Positions 43,155-55,106 of a stretch of 64,000 nucleotides of DNA are shown one piece after another. Numbering within the stretch: the stretch's first letter is position 1; the number at the start of each line of letters is the position of its first letter. The position numbers and the translations under genes are program-made. Below the pieces are notes generated by a model. That model was not told the origin of the DNA and made no database searches. It worked only from the letters and a program-made list of their open reading frames with translations. This DNA comes from Hyalella azteca (taxonomy: Eukaryota > Arthropoda > Malacostraca > Amphipoda > Hyalellidae), in contig NW_025942347.1 of assembly GCF_000764305.2 (NCBI RefSeq), positions 620,001-684,000 of the forward strand, given 5' to 3'.

Positions 43155-44488
43155 GACTTGGCATTCGTGTCATTTCAAGGGACTTAATTAGAGTATTGCA
43201 CGTATTAATTTTATCAAACGACAGATGTCTATGCTATTACCGTGATGATTAGATGATTCTATTGACCAATTCATTTTAGCATGCTGCTATTTTCGCATGC
43301 GAGAATAAATAAATCGGAGTTAAGGCTGCGAGAAAATGCTTCATCGAAGTTTCATAATTTTAAAATAACACCAATTTTGACAGCAGTTCGATTCGAAATA
43401 TTTTCGCCAAGAATAATGTTGTGTGAAATAAGGAATTGATATCACTCGATGATTTTGAAATGTGAGGCATGAAATACCTTCAACACTCCGTGTTAATAAT
43501 CTTTCTCTAACCTAAACTATAATCTTATTCGGAGGAAAGATACAGGGACCCTTTATTAAACTCATACAGATACGGGGACCACTTTATTAGATTTGTAGAC
43601 TTGAATTCAAAATAATTATATGACGGCATAAGCAAATTACTTGCCATAAAAAGATAAATTTCACTATCGAATTCAGCGATTGAAAACCGAATTTTTACTA
43701 GTATTAATCTGCGTAAAGAGGATACTTTTTTGACAGGCAAATTACCCGGAAATCACATATTTTAAGCAGTAAATGGTAAAGATTAGTACGATAGAAGCTC
43801 AACGTCCACGCACACCGCTCGCTCCAACCTAGCTAGCGCTGGTATATATGAACGTTACGGTTATACTTAGACTCGCTCGCTGCGCTTTAGAGATGCTTTT
43901 GCCGCTGTCGACTACGGCAATGTAGCTTTAGATATAGACACTTTGGATTTAGATACACTTCATCCATCCATACAATTTATACTTAATGATACAATAAAGT
44001 AGTCTCAATTGATCGCGATATTTCAAATAGAGCAAGTTTTGTATACTACTCAAAATTAGCAACAAATTTGCGCAATATATCCGGTGAACATGAAAATTTG
44101 GTTTCGCCATCATCTTTTGGAAACTTGTTTTTTCTAACAAAATTCACCATTGTTCCTCGGATAATTTACATAGAGAACTGTCTAATAAATGTCCACTGGC
44201 TTCACTTCGGCATAAAAAATTTGTGAACACCTTGCTGCTGTCAGTCAGTTTTACTCATTTACTCGTACTTACCGAATTTACGCTAAATTTTTCGCTAAAT
44301 TTGGTTAAATCAAAATGTTACAAGCCAAGCACACAGAACGCAGTCATGGTTTCGCGTTGATTTCAATGAACTGAAATCCAATAACTCCTTTCTACGCTTT
44401 ATAAATCACAGTCATAAATTCTTTCGTGCTCTGTGTAGTTTGGGCAAACGGTTGTCGGTGGCTTACATGAAATTAGCCTGTAATACGC
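43155..44488. other. AT-rich sequence, no recognised gene
   Basis: A GC-richer patch (43795-43925) has CTAGCTAGC and TCGCTCGCTGCG words but no open gene structure. Confidence 0.45.
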
Positions 44489-44521
44489 CATCGATGATTC
44501 AGATCCTGTAAATCATCGATG
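44489..44521. repeat. Hairpin, 11-bp perfect stem
   Basis: CATCGATGATT and AATCATCGATG flank an 11-nt loop. The right arm is itself part of the palindrome AATCATCGATGATT. Confidence 0.85.
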
Positions 44522-46593
44522 ATTCTTGGATGACTGCCACCTATACTCGCCAACCTTTCGATTTATTAGTATTTTACGTTCGATTTTTGGTAGATGGGAT
44601 ACCCACCGTTACGCCACATATAATCTACCATCGCCACCTATAATCATCGATGTGCCACCTTTTATTTTTTTGACGTATCCAAGTCGCCTCACTTGCTTAA
44701 ATTTTTCATTTTCGCATTACTCTTATCCTCTGTAGGTATATAACTTTCCAAAACTTATAACTTCTGCCTTTTCGATATAAGTGTCATCAATGTATAATGT
44801 CCTCAATACACCTCCGTCACAGAGCTGCTGTTCCCTTGACATTTTAGACACCTTAATTATGTATTTCATTCGTATGTATTCTCTTGGATGCGGCCACTAA
44901 AGGGAATCATTCCGGTGATTTGTGGTAAATGTCAAAACCGCGTCGACTTAATTAGGTTAGATTAGCCTTAAATGTTGCTTCCAACAAATTCATTCCTGCG
45001 TGATTGTGGTAATACTTACTCCATCATATATTAACGGCTCCTGCCTATTAAAGAGAAATACGTTCGAGTTGCAAGGCCATGTTGCTCATAGAATACTCAG
45101 TCAGCACAATTTATTATTCAATTCAAACTGACTTTGGCTTCTTTAGCTCAATATTGTTGGCTAAGAAATGAATTAATTTGACAACTCCAATAATATAAAG
45201 AATGATTTAGACAACGTGTTGAACCTGCTTCAAATTCTCGAATCACAAAGCAAAGTTTTATGTATAAATAAAAACTCGGATGTCTTTATAATGTCTGTCT
45301 TTTCATATATCCACATTAAATTACGCCCTAAAGCGTGGGTTCATAAAGAAATTCGTTATCAATTTTCACTACGATAAATTTCCGCCCCAAGTTCCTAGTA
45401 TGACCATTTCGATTTTGACCCACGTATGATATAAATAACTTCTTAAATAACGGTGCATCTGGAAGATAACCTTTACTTACATTTTGTGATTGTACTGTAT
45501 TCTTTCATTTTGGATAATCATCATCTTAGCTTATCAATCAGTATAAACTAATACATATTGATAAAGCTTGTGTGTTCGAAGTCTGTCAATGGAAATAAAT
45601 TAGCGCTGCTAATCCGAACGCGTAACTACGGTAATGATCGCGTCGGGATATCATCTATGAATAAAATTTCATTCTTGGTGGGTAGGAGAATCATTAGATA
45701 TTGTGAGCTGGGAAGGGGGAATCTGGGTTAAAAGAAAACTGGTGGGATTTATGATCATTTATCTAGCATGTGTAAGTTTTATTTTTGAATTAGAAGTTCA
45801 ATATGGCGATTCGAATTGGAGTAGAGTTTTCGATGTTTGCGTTTGAACGTGTCTTTCTTGAATCAATCCGCTTCGATTTCTAATCATTTACGGAATATGG
45901 AATGATGAGCTTCAAGAAGACGAGATTTGGAATGATGGTCTTCTAATATCGCAGGTATTATCTTACCGAATCTAACCAGCTTGTCTCATATAATGTGCGT
46001 TTACTATGTATTTTTCTCGTTCTTCTGTATGTCACCGTGGATGCCGCTGCATGCTGCATAGTACTTGGCTAGACAGTTTCAAACGAGCTTCTCCGCATTT
46101 TCAATGCAGTTTGACTTAATTAATGGTGAAATACACTATTCGTAAGTGTCTAAAAATAAGATCCACATCTACGTTTTCAGTTAATTCTTCATGAGGTAAT
46201 TCCTAGTTCAGTTAATTCCTATTCATAGTTAATCCTCAGAACATACAAATAGCTACTTGCACTTCATTTCCATATGTATCGTTTCTTCTATTGTAATCCA
46301 GTGTTCCGCCCTGCTGGCTGAAACGCGCGTGTATACATGAAGTCTGTAGAGCCTGCAGATGATAACACGGCGTCGTCTGCTGCAGTTGCCAGGCCAATTA
46401 GCTGCTTTGAACTTTCGCGTCCTGACTAATTTGCATTAAACTCATACGTGCGTAACACAATCATTGCTAGTGAGCAGTACCTTGCGAGCACAGGTGTAAT
46501 TATAGCGAGTTGGGGCGTATTTGTTGTGTTGTGAATTGAGTTGTGAATTGTAATGCAAGTGTAGCGTTGCGAATAGTGTCCTGTTGTGATTTC
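44522..46593. other. AT-rich sequence, no recognised gene
   Basis: No ORF of interest, array or inverted repeat over 2 kb. Paired GAATGATG-CTTC words occur at 45900-45945. Confidence 0.5.
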
Positions 46594-46706
46594 ATATGCA
46601 CGTGTTGCGTTGCACGTAGTATTGTGCACGTGTTGTGTTGCACGTAGGGTTATGCACGTGTTGCGTTGCACGTACAGTGTTGCACGTGTTATATTGCACG
46701 TGTTGT
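46594..46706. repeat. CACGTG-rich degenerate tandem repeat
   Basis: TGCACGTGTTGCGTTGCACG-like units of about 25-30 bp, four to five copies. The E-box/Max-type palindrome CACGTG is present in each, five times in 113 bp, and GCACGTAG several more. If functional it would be a clustered bHLH-type binding array; it may simply be a minisatellite. Confidence 0.8.
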
Positions 46707-48296
46707 GTTGCAATTCCTTAAAGTTGTTCGGGTGTAGACCGGGCGCGCGTCTCGCCAGCGTTGCTAGTCTGTTTCATAACAACGGCAGCCAGACAAGCAC
46801 CGAACGGTACTCAAATGTACAGTCTATTTAACGTAGAGTTTCCTCGACAATCCATTGTGAATTTTTGTGACGATTCGAGTAATTGAATGAATTTTATTCC
46901 TGTTTCTTATTTATTTTTTATTACCGAAAATTCCCTCCATGCCTCAAAGTGCGCGATGTAGTCTCACAATCATTGTTTAAGACTAATTTTATACAGTAAG
47001 AGCAATTGTACGAGTAAATCCGTCAGTGCGTTATCCATTTTCCGTTTTTCAAAGTTTTCTCATTTACGACGATGAAACAAAGATTGGAATTATTACGAAA
47101 TTCCATTCATGTTCACTCTATTTTCAATTATACGAAACCAATAATCGAAACGTAGACGGATTAGGTTACATTAGATGGGTCATTGAATTTTGTTTCAAAA
47201 GCAGCAGTAATGAACCCGTCTTTTTGTGTTGATTTTTTACAGGGATGATCGTTTTTAATTTTTTTTGCCGATATTTGAAATGTCAATGCTTTCATCTGAA
47301 TATCGTGCAAGCTCAAGCAAATTTTATGTTTAGTTCTTAATGCATCAAAGCTAGATTTTTAATATAGAACTTGCATCCTAAATAAATGTTTGCTGTTGTT
47401 GTTTGAGCACTTAATTGTTGCCTGTTGTTTGATGATGAAAGGCCCAAGCCTGAGCCAGCGAAACAATTTGATGCCTCGCAAGTGCTGCAGTGGAAGCGAT
47501 GTTTTTAATTTCAGTTTAGATTTGTTCATTATTAGATTTTAATTATGCAGTTGCAATTACGAGACTGCCTAATATGTCTGGGCTTCCTTTCATAGAGCCG
47601 CTTTGGCAGGCTTTGTGTCGAGTTTCTAATCGAGCAGAGGCTATGTGTAGTTAATTTTGTATGGATCAGTTTATTTTTGTCCAGAATGTGTGGGTGTATG
47701 GGATGTGTACTGGCTGTGTAGTTTGTGTTTATGATGGGTATTGAAGGCAGTGCGCATTAAAATACAAGTGCAAGTCGCAAATTAGTACATTTCAAATTAT
47801 TGTATTAATTACAATAATTTGCCACATTTTTTTTATTCATCAAATTCGTTCCGGGTCACCGCACCACTTTGTCCTTATGCAAGAATTTTACTTCGTTCCA
47901 CCGTAACTAAACAGCAGCTGAAAGTGCAGAACGCCAGATGAAAATTAACCAAAATAATTTCTAGTGAACAGTGAACTGCTCTTACATAAAGACATTTCCA
48001 CGTATGATGTTTCACTTCACGTTTAATCCTAGCAATATATATTTGAGTAGTATAATAAACTTGTGTATATAGCCTCGTTGCGTTCCTAACATAAAGTGGT
48101 CGTAAACGAGTCTTGAGAGATGAGCTGCTGATAAAGCTCGCATCAATGATTATTGCACTATTAAAGAAGTCATTGTTGTCCAGGCATTGATATTTATCAA
48201 AGATTTATGAGCGATAGTTAAGCCACGTTAATTACTTGACTACGTTACTTAACTATCTCCATAACACTAGATGTGACTAACAAATTTTTGTTGCAG
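46707..48296. other. AT-rich sequence, no recognised gene
   Basis: A 68-codon plus frame at 47026-47232 is unrecognised. The interval closes with an acceptor (TTTTTGTTGCAG) at 48296. Confidence 0.45.
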
Positions 48297-48337
48297 ATTT
48301 CATTTGGCCGTGAAAACCAACTTTTGTTCAATGTTCG
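48297..48337 (+). CDS. Candidate exon A (41 bp) of a two-exon fragment
   Basis: It lies between the acceptor TTTTTGTTGCAG (ending 48296) and a CG|GTGAAA donor at 48338. Two frames are open. One reads ISFGRENQLLFNV and joins in frame across the following 58-bp intron to exon B (…NVRGVYMGK…). The other reads FHLAVKTNFCSMF and also joins in frame (…SMFEEFIWGK…). Because both work, the frame cannot be fixed. No protein is recognised. Confidence 0.2.
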
Positions 48338-48395
48338 GTGAAAGATTTTCATTGTTAATAAAGGTGTTATTTTGTTTTTTTTTTTCATTTCACAG
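48338..48395 (+). other. Candidate 58-bp intron
   Basis: It begins GTGAAAG, has a TTAATAAAG branch-like region, then an 11-T tract and ATTTCACAG. The length and composition are typical of a minimal insect intron. The acceptor is strong and the donor moderate. Confidence 0.28.
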
Positions 48396-48461
48396 AGGAG
48401 TTTATATGGGGAAAAGTTTTCCAGCGACTACATCTGCACGCTTTTATGGAACGTGTTTTTG
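48396..48461 (+). CDS. Candidate exon B (66 bp)
   Basis: It lies between CACAG (48395) and a TTG|GTAGAT donor at 48462. All three frames are open over the 66 bp: RSLYGEKFSSDYICTLLWNV, GVYMGKSFPATTSARFYGTC and EEFIWGKVFQRLHLHAFMER are the readings. The first stays open to a TAA at 48534. Triple openness weakens any coding claim, but the flanking splice signals are good. No family is recognised. Confidence 0.22.
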
Positions 48462-49797
48462 GTAGATGTTGTGATTAGGTTGATTGATATGCGCGATGCA
48501 GGCTTGAAACTGATGAATAATTCTGGAGCGATCTAAATAATAAATGTTTGGCTTCTTGCCCAAACGTGATTTCCTGACCTACGTCGACTGATCTCTAGAA
48601 GTTTCAATTAGTCACCTACGGTTGACTGTTGTTATCAAGCATTGAGATGAGCTAAGAGGTCGGACCAAATCTTGTCAGATGATCAACATGAGGGCAAAAA
48701 GTGCATTAATTCTTGTACAAAGTCTCACAAACTTCTATGAGTGTGGAACCTCGTATGAAGATCAAGCGTCTCTGTATGGCTTCAATTGTGTGTAATCAGG
48801 CGTCGTGTTACACCTCTGTCATCACGAAGCCTTTCTCGACGTTCACTTGAGCTGTAAAATTTCCCTGTATATACATCAGGATTATCAAATTTATACACTT
48901 CGTCTTCTCGTATTACGTGAGCTTGACGTGTTTTGGTGAATATTGTTGTCAGACCATGGCATACTATTGAATAATTTGATCGGTCACATGATAGTTTATC
49001 ATTTTCCGCCAATAATTTGATTTTATGCTGTATATGTTAGATGCACTCTTGTGTTAACTTGCGTTAAGGAGCTGATTATTTAAGGAGTTGTGAATTAATT
49101 ATATGCGAAAGTTTTCTGAATTCATCTTTACTAAATAAGTTAACAGAACAATTCATTTCTTCGAATCATGTGTTCTCTGATATTTCACTAAGTGAACGTG
49201 TTGAGGTAACACGATCCCAAGACCAGTCTTGTATGCAGCGCATTTGCCGCGGCTTCGCAATCGATATTTAATTAAACTTGGGTTGGCTTGGCCACCGCCT
49301 CTTCGGCTGCGCTCACGACGCGAGGCTGCCTCAATATTTGGTCGCTTTGCCTTCAATTCAGGCGGCACCGGATCTCTAATTCAGCACTAGATATTTTTAG
49401 TTTAAATTACCGTCTCATCACAACCTCGTCTCTCTTTCGGAGATGCAAAGAGAAGGTTAATTATGTTAGAATTTTAGAATTAGAATTATTATTTTTTTTA
49501 TTCATGGTCTAAATTAAACTTCTCCCATTTATTCTTGATTAGAATCTCGTTTCATGATTTTGGATCGAAACATCGATTTTTTTTTTTCATATATTGACAT
49601 GTGCAGTAACATTATCGACTCTTTATTCGTTCAGCTAGATAATCCTTCAGGCAAATTGGTGGCCGTAGATGTAAAAACTAATCATATTATACCACGGATT
49701 ACACTTCACACCAAGTTCACAGCTTTGCGCGTTAAATGGAATTATTATTACAGAATAAAAATTAACATTTACCTATAGTTCGTTGCCGCGTGTGAAA
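48462..49797. other. AT-rich sequence, no recognised gene
   Basis: Frames of 71-76 codons at 48782-49012 (minus) and 49153-49778 (both strands) are unrecognised. Confidence 0.45.
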
Positions 49798-50036
49798 TAA
49801 ATTCCACGTGACATAATTGTAGAGGCGATGCATAGTTCGGAGCGTGCAATGGCGGCTTGAAATGGCATATTATAGATTAACATTCCCCGCGACATATTTG
49901 TAGACGCAATGCATAGTTCGGTGCATGCAATGACGGCTTGAAATGGCATATTATAGATTAATATTCCGCGCGACATATTAGTAGACGCGATGCATAGTTC
50001 GGAGCGTGCAATTGCTGCTTGAAATAGCATATTTTA
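49798..50036. repeat. 81-bp tandem repeat, about 3 copies, open on minus
   Basis: GCATAGTTCGG recurs at 49830, 49911 and 49992. The minus frame (49773-50030, 85 codons) reads a 27-residue repeat with ELCIAST and MSRG words. At 81 bp the array keeps frame. Copy differences are not obviously biased to silent sites, so a protein is unproven. Confidence 0.93.
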
Positions 50037-51254
50037 TTTGACGTTTTGCCGGCGCTGCTGTCAAAGCTGAGTGACAAATGACCGGCGCTTTGATAGAGGT
50101 CGCCGCCAACTGCATGGCTTCTGAGTTATGACCCTTTTGGCTAATTGCTTGCGTTGGACAACTTTTCAATTCTGGTTTATGGATGAATTTGTGCAATTCC
50201 TTATTCGCGGTTAATGTCATTCACTGTGAGCGCATCATTTATTTGTTCTGGTATGATCGAAAATTACAAGAAATTTATTATTGGTTTGTTGAAATAATTC
50301 CGGGTATATAAGTACATTGTATAATGTACGCTATCTAAGACGGAAACTTTAATTATAGGCAAGCTAGAAGATTTTTGCAACTTAATGTCTGCCTGCACAT
50401 GGTTGCGTTGTTTCATTTTTTTTAAATTGTGTTTACAATTTTTGCATTCGTGTCCTGGAAATTACTTGAGAGTACGCAAATACCGTACGCCGTTACTTCT
50501 TGAAATTACATCAAGTGAATAATTTCTTCATTTTTAAAATTTTGATTATGAAAAAACGATCACTCAAATGCAGGTATGAAATTTCACAGCTTTTAAATCG
50601 CTCTTGAAAACAAAAATTGTAACACGGGAAACTAAATTAACGTTTATATGGTCCTAAATTAGATTTTTTATTTTACGCTCATTTTGCTCTTTTTCTATTG
50701 GCAATCAAAGAGACTAATGACAATCTTACAGCAAGCCTTTCCTTAACGCATCGTTATTTCGCGACGTTCTCGAGGTTGTAAATAATATATATGTTGTAAT
50801 ATAAGTTCTAAGCGTTTGAACGTCTGTCGTTTGCAGTGACCACACGCATAAGTAATTTTAATTTATAGCTACAACTCTGAAGTTTTCAATTCAAAGTTTC
50901 CTGTTCCGCCTGCCAAGCTTGTTCGCGGACCAGCTTTCAATTTCATGGTCCCCTCCGGCCTCGCGGAAGCAAAAACGAAGTGAAGCTTCATTCAAGCGAT
51001 CTATCATCCGGGGACTTTCGAAGTCCTTTTCAACGTTAGTCCCTCAGACGAGAAACGCCTCAAAACAAGTCCTATTTGTTGCGAGATTTAAAAATTCTTT
51101 GTCTTGCAAAACCTCGCGAGTTTTTATAATTGTTTTTTTTTTGCAGATCAAATTCAAAGGCGCACGAAAAAAAATAGTTTTAAATTTTGTTAACTTCTAT
51201 AGTTGGATTTGTCGCTCATCGGTTCCGCTGGCGCTTTGATGTTTCGTTTGAGCC
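50037..51254. other. Mixed sequence, one acceptor-like site with open frame
   Basis: The segment 50900-51120 is GC-richer. A strong T tract and TTTTTGCAG ends at 51146, after which 30 codons are open (IKFKGARKKIVLNFVNFYSW...) to TGA at 51239. The same frame is open upstream from 50919 (106 codons in all), so it may be an ORF or an exon. Not recognised. Confidence 0.35.
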
Positions 51255-52185
51255 TCTTGATCTTTTCATCACTTTTGTGATTTTTTCCATCACCTTTTGA
51301 TCTTTTCATCACCCTATGATCTTTTCATCATCCTATGATCTTTTCATCACCTAATGATCTTTTCATCACCTTTTGATCTTTTTATCACTTATTGTGATTT
51401 TTCCCATCACCTTTTGATCTTTTCATCACCCTATGATCTTTTCATCACCTTATGATCTTTTCATCACCTTATGATCTTTTCATCACCTTGTAATTTTTTC
51501 ATCACCTTTTGATATTTTCATCACCTTATGATATTTTCATCACCTCATGATCTTTTCATCACCTTTGGATCTTTTCATCACCTTTTGATCTTTTCACCGC
51601 ATTTTGATCTTTTCATCACCTTTTGATTCTTTCATCGCCTTTTGATCTTTTCATCGCCATTTGATCTTTTCATCACCTTATGATCTTTTCGTCGCCTTTT
51701 GATCTTATCATCACCTTATGATCTTTTCATCGCCTTTTGATCTTTTCAGCACCTTATGATCTTTTCATCGCCTTTTGATCTTTTCATCACCTTTTGATCT
51801 TTTCATCGCCATTTGATCTTTTCATCACCTTATTTGTTTCATCACCTTTTGATCTTTTCATCACCTCTTGATCCTTTCATCACCTTATGATCTTTTCATC
51901 ACCTTAGGATCGTTTCATCACCTTTTGATCTTTTCATCACCTTTTGATCTTTACATCACCTTTTGATCTTTTCATCACCTTTTGATCTTTTCATCACATT
52001 TTGATCTTTTCATCACCTTTTGATCTTTTTATCACCTTATGATCTTTTCATCACCTTTTGATCTTTTCATCACCTTTTGATCTTTTCATCACCTTTTGAT
52101 CTTTTCATCACCTTATGATCTTTTCATCGCCTTTTGATCTTTTCATCACCTTTTGATCTCTTCATCATCTTATGATCTTTTCATG
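51255..52185. repeat. 19-bp minisatellite, about 48 copies
   Basis: The unit is TTTTGATCTTTTCATCACC. This is the largest array in the window (0.93 kb). Substitutions (CGCC, TATGATC, GGATC) are scattered, with weak longer-range periodicity at about 51660-51800 (alternating CATCGCC and CATCACC). Confidence 0.98.
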
Positions 52186-52356
52186 GCCCTCTAAACTTCT
52201 TATCATCGTCTCAACGCCTCGTCACCTTCTATTATTTTTTACATTTTTTATGTTTCTACCATCGTTCGCGTCTCAGTACGTCGTTAGTACAGCGGCCATC
52301 AGCTACTCTCACTAATTTTAGTTTCTCTTTCAAAAATTTTTCGTTACACTCGTATC
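52186..52356. other. Spacer between related arrays
   Basis: T/C-rich spacer that shares CATC words with both neighbours. Confidence 0.5.
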
Positions 52357-52497
52357 ACCTAGTCTCTGACCATCACCTATTTCCTGATCATGACCTAGTC
52401 TTGGACCATCACCTAGTCTCAGACCATCACCTAGTCTCTGACCATCACCTAGTCTCTGACCATCACCTAGTCTCTGACCATCACCTAGTCTCTGACC
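52357..52497. repeat. 18-bp minisatellite, about 8 copies
   Basis: The unit is CTCTGACCATCACCTAGT. It shares CATCACCT with the 19-bp array upstream. Confidence 0.95.
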
Positions 52498-52499
52498 AA

Positions 52500-52609
52500 C
52501 TGGCGATACTGCGACGATTCTGCTGAGATATCGACGAGTTGTCCTCGGCCTTTAAGCATTGCAGAGGCTGGCGATACTGGGACGATTCTGCTGAAAAATT
52601 GACCAGTTG
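52500..52609. repeat. 68-bp direct duplication
   Basis: CTGGCGATACTGCGACGATT begins copies at 52500 and 52568, the second truncated and diverged. Confidence 0.85.
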
Positions 52610-52792
52610 CATCTTCTTTTAAACTCTATGATTGCGATACTTCCATTATTCCGCTAAGATATGAATGTTTCACTTTAAATCCAATCAACTGAAAGCATCG
52701 ATTTTTTGGTCTATCCGCTGATTTTTTTTAAGCTTTTGAAGAGTTCTGATGGTGAAGGGAATCTCTGGTCTGTACTTCTTTTTTTTAATCTT
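52610..52792. other. AT-rich spacer
   Basis: No feature seen. Confidence 0.5.
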
Positions 52793-52828
52793 CGTTTAGT
52801 GGCAATGATTATTGTTTGCCACTAAACG
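52793..52828. repeat. Hairpin, 13-bp perfect stem
   Basis: CGTTTAGTGGCAA and TTGCCACTAAACG flank a 10-nt AT loop. Confidence 0.88.
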
Positions 52829-53234
52829 TGGCAAATAATAAATAATAAACGTTGCCACAATATTAATTTATTAGTTAACATTAATCCATTATTATAATTT
52901 ACTATATTAATTATTTATTATGTTTTTATTTTCTTTTATTTTATATTTGTAATATTTGTCTTACACCTCTATTTTTTCAACTCCATTTACGTAAAGAGGC
53001 TCGCTTTTCTCTCGGCCTCTTATTCTCACATTTTTGCTAGTTTTAGAGTTTCTCATAATTTCAAGCTCCTAACTGTTATATACTCATACTTGAATTAACT
53101 ATTAACGACTAATTATGTTCACTCTCAATAGACGACATTGCAACAGAACTTTATAATAACTTCGTCATCAAGTATAATTTTCTGCAGAAACTTATTAGTT
53201 GACTGCTAAGTTCAAAGACAGCTTGCATAATAAA
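52829..53234. other. AT-rich sequence, no feature seen
   Basis: Runs of ATTAATTTATTA type only. Confidence 0.5.
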
Positions 53235-53284
53235 GTTTGTTTGTTGCAGGTGAGCGAACTACAGAGCGTTGCAGTCTTCAGGCA
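53235..53284 (+). promoter_or_regulatory. Second fused 3'/5' splice site with 35-nt potential exon
   Basis: GTTTGTTTGTTGCAG ends at 53249 and GTGAGC follows at once, so acceptor and donor are juxtaposed as at 6961. A further donor, GTGAGT, lies at 53285. The 35-nt segment between (53250-53284) is open when entered with one carried nucleotide (ERTTERCSLQA) and ends on a codon boundary, the same phase pattern as the site at 6962. The tract is T/G rather than pure pyrimidine, so it is weaker than the first. Confidence 0.25.
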
Positions 53285-53319
53285 GTGAGTTGATGCACTA
53301 ATTGGGCAACAATTAAGTG

Positions 53320-53785
53320 ACACTTATAATAGTCACTTGTTGGTATAAAATAGTAATACTTATTCGTCTATTCGTAATTTCGTATTGACAGAGTGACACT
53401 TAATTGTTACTAATAGTCACAGAATGACACTTAATAGTCACTTATTAGTGCCACTGTGTTACACTTATTCGTCACTTGTCACAGAATAACACTTTATAGT
53501 CTTTTATTATTGACAGAGTGACGCTTGATTGTTACTTATTGTCACAGAATGACACTTGATAGTCACTTATTATTGCCACTGTGTTACACTTATTCGTCAC
53601 TTATTGTCATAGAATAATACTTTATATAAATAGTCACTTATTATTGACAGAGTGACGCTTAATTGTTACCTATTGTCATGGAATGACACTTAATTGTCAC
53701 TTCTTATTGTCACTCTGTTACACTTATTCGTCACTTATTGTAACAGAGTGACACTTGAACGTCACTTAACACAGAGTGACAATAA
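53320..53785. repeat. Irregular GTCACTTATT/AGTGACACTT repeat
   Basis: Many copies of TGACACTTAATTGTCACTTA-like words, with periods near 30-45 bp and mixed order. Each unit contains both AGTGAC and GTCACT, giving numerous short inverted repeats. Confidence 0.88.
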
Positions 53786-54780
53786 ATATTGCGTTGTACA
53801 GCAAGGAAATTTTTCTTGAAATACGTAAAATTTTTAGTCAATATTCACCGTGCCATCGTTACTTGAGCTTATTTTTATGCTTTTACTAAAGAAACATTCA
53901 TATACATCCCATTTATTTCTTTACATTTTATTTCGATTCATAGTTCATTTGTGCTCATTCTCGTAAAGTTCCATTCATTACATCATCATCGAATTTTTAC
54001 CATTGGTTAATTTTATTTAAAAATTTAATTTGATAAATTAGAAAATTATTTAAGATTAAATTACATAGAATTTTGAAGTATTCCATGCGGTTGAAATGCA
54101 TTCAACCAGCATACATTAAAATCAGAATGACATGCCAATTTTTGCGTACAAACAGAAAGTTTTCGCCCATTATGAAATAGATTGTTGATCGATGACCAGA
54201 AATGATTACCATAATCAAAAACTCTAATTTTTCAGGGAACTTGTGTGCTTTGATATTATTAATAAAATTTTGTATATGCTAATGAAAAAATTACTGAGAA
54301 TATTTTGTAAGAAAAGTACTTGAGAACATTTATGAATAAATCTTTAAAAATATCAATGACGTTTACAGCCCCGTTAACGGCGGTGCAAGGATATATATTT
54401 CGTTATATAATCTATTGTGATATAAATATTATTCATGTTTTTGAATAATATGCTGATATTGATCTATTGTTTTCCATTTAAATAGTTACTTTTTGCAGTT
54501 TTTCCTTGATTTCATTGTTTGTGTGTTCTTCAGTGGAGTTTTCTGTCATGCTATTCGCGTATTTCATGGCTTTTTTTTCTATCACACCATTTAACGATGG
54601 TTTAAAGAAGCAACTGTAGGGGAAAATAACGTATGTTTAAATGAACAAACCGTGCAGGTCAGAGAACCAAACTATAGCAACGGTTAGAGCATTAAGAGTG
54701 CAAACTCTCTCCCGTCGTCCATAGCGCCAATAGTTATACAAACCTTTATATCTCATACGAGTCTTTTTTTCGTCGATTCT
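53786..54780. other. AT-rich sequence, no recognised gene
   Basis: No ORF of note, no array. Confidence 0.5.
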
Positions 54781-54783
54781 TTG

Positions 54784-55106
54784 TTATCTGCCATCATCAC
54801 ATCTCTCTGACTCCTCGCATTTATCGCTCTCATCACTCACCCTGTCGTCTTTTAAGTGTCGGTGTTTCCCCTCACTTCCCCTCGAGCTCGTTGGTCCTTC
54901 ACTCCCCCCTCGGATCGGAAGCCCGCGTCTATGAACGCCACAAATCTTTCTCAGTAACTGCGGCTTCAAATGGAGTCGTCGGAAAATCCGGAGCGACGAC
55001 TTCAAGGTGTCGAGACCTGGCATTCAGGAGCCTGATGACGCAGTCCCGTACATCAAGGCTACCGTTCACGTTGCCTACTTTTTCTGGCCTGGAGCCGAGG
55101 TTCTAA
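54784..55106. other. GC-rich block open in three frames, minus donor
   Basis: A minus ATG frame (54784-55023, 79 codons; C-terminal part HLKDDRVSDESDKCEESERC) overlaps a second minus frame (about 55093-54921) and a plus frame (54891-55106). On the minus strand CAGG|GTGAGT, a perfect donor, sits at 54841/54840, so a minus-strand exon ending there is the most attractive reading. No acceptor or promoter fixes the other end, and no protein is recognised. Confidence 0.28.
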
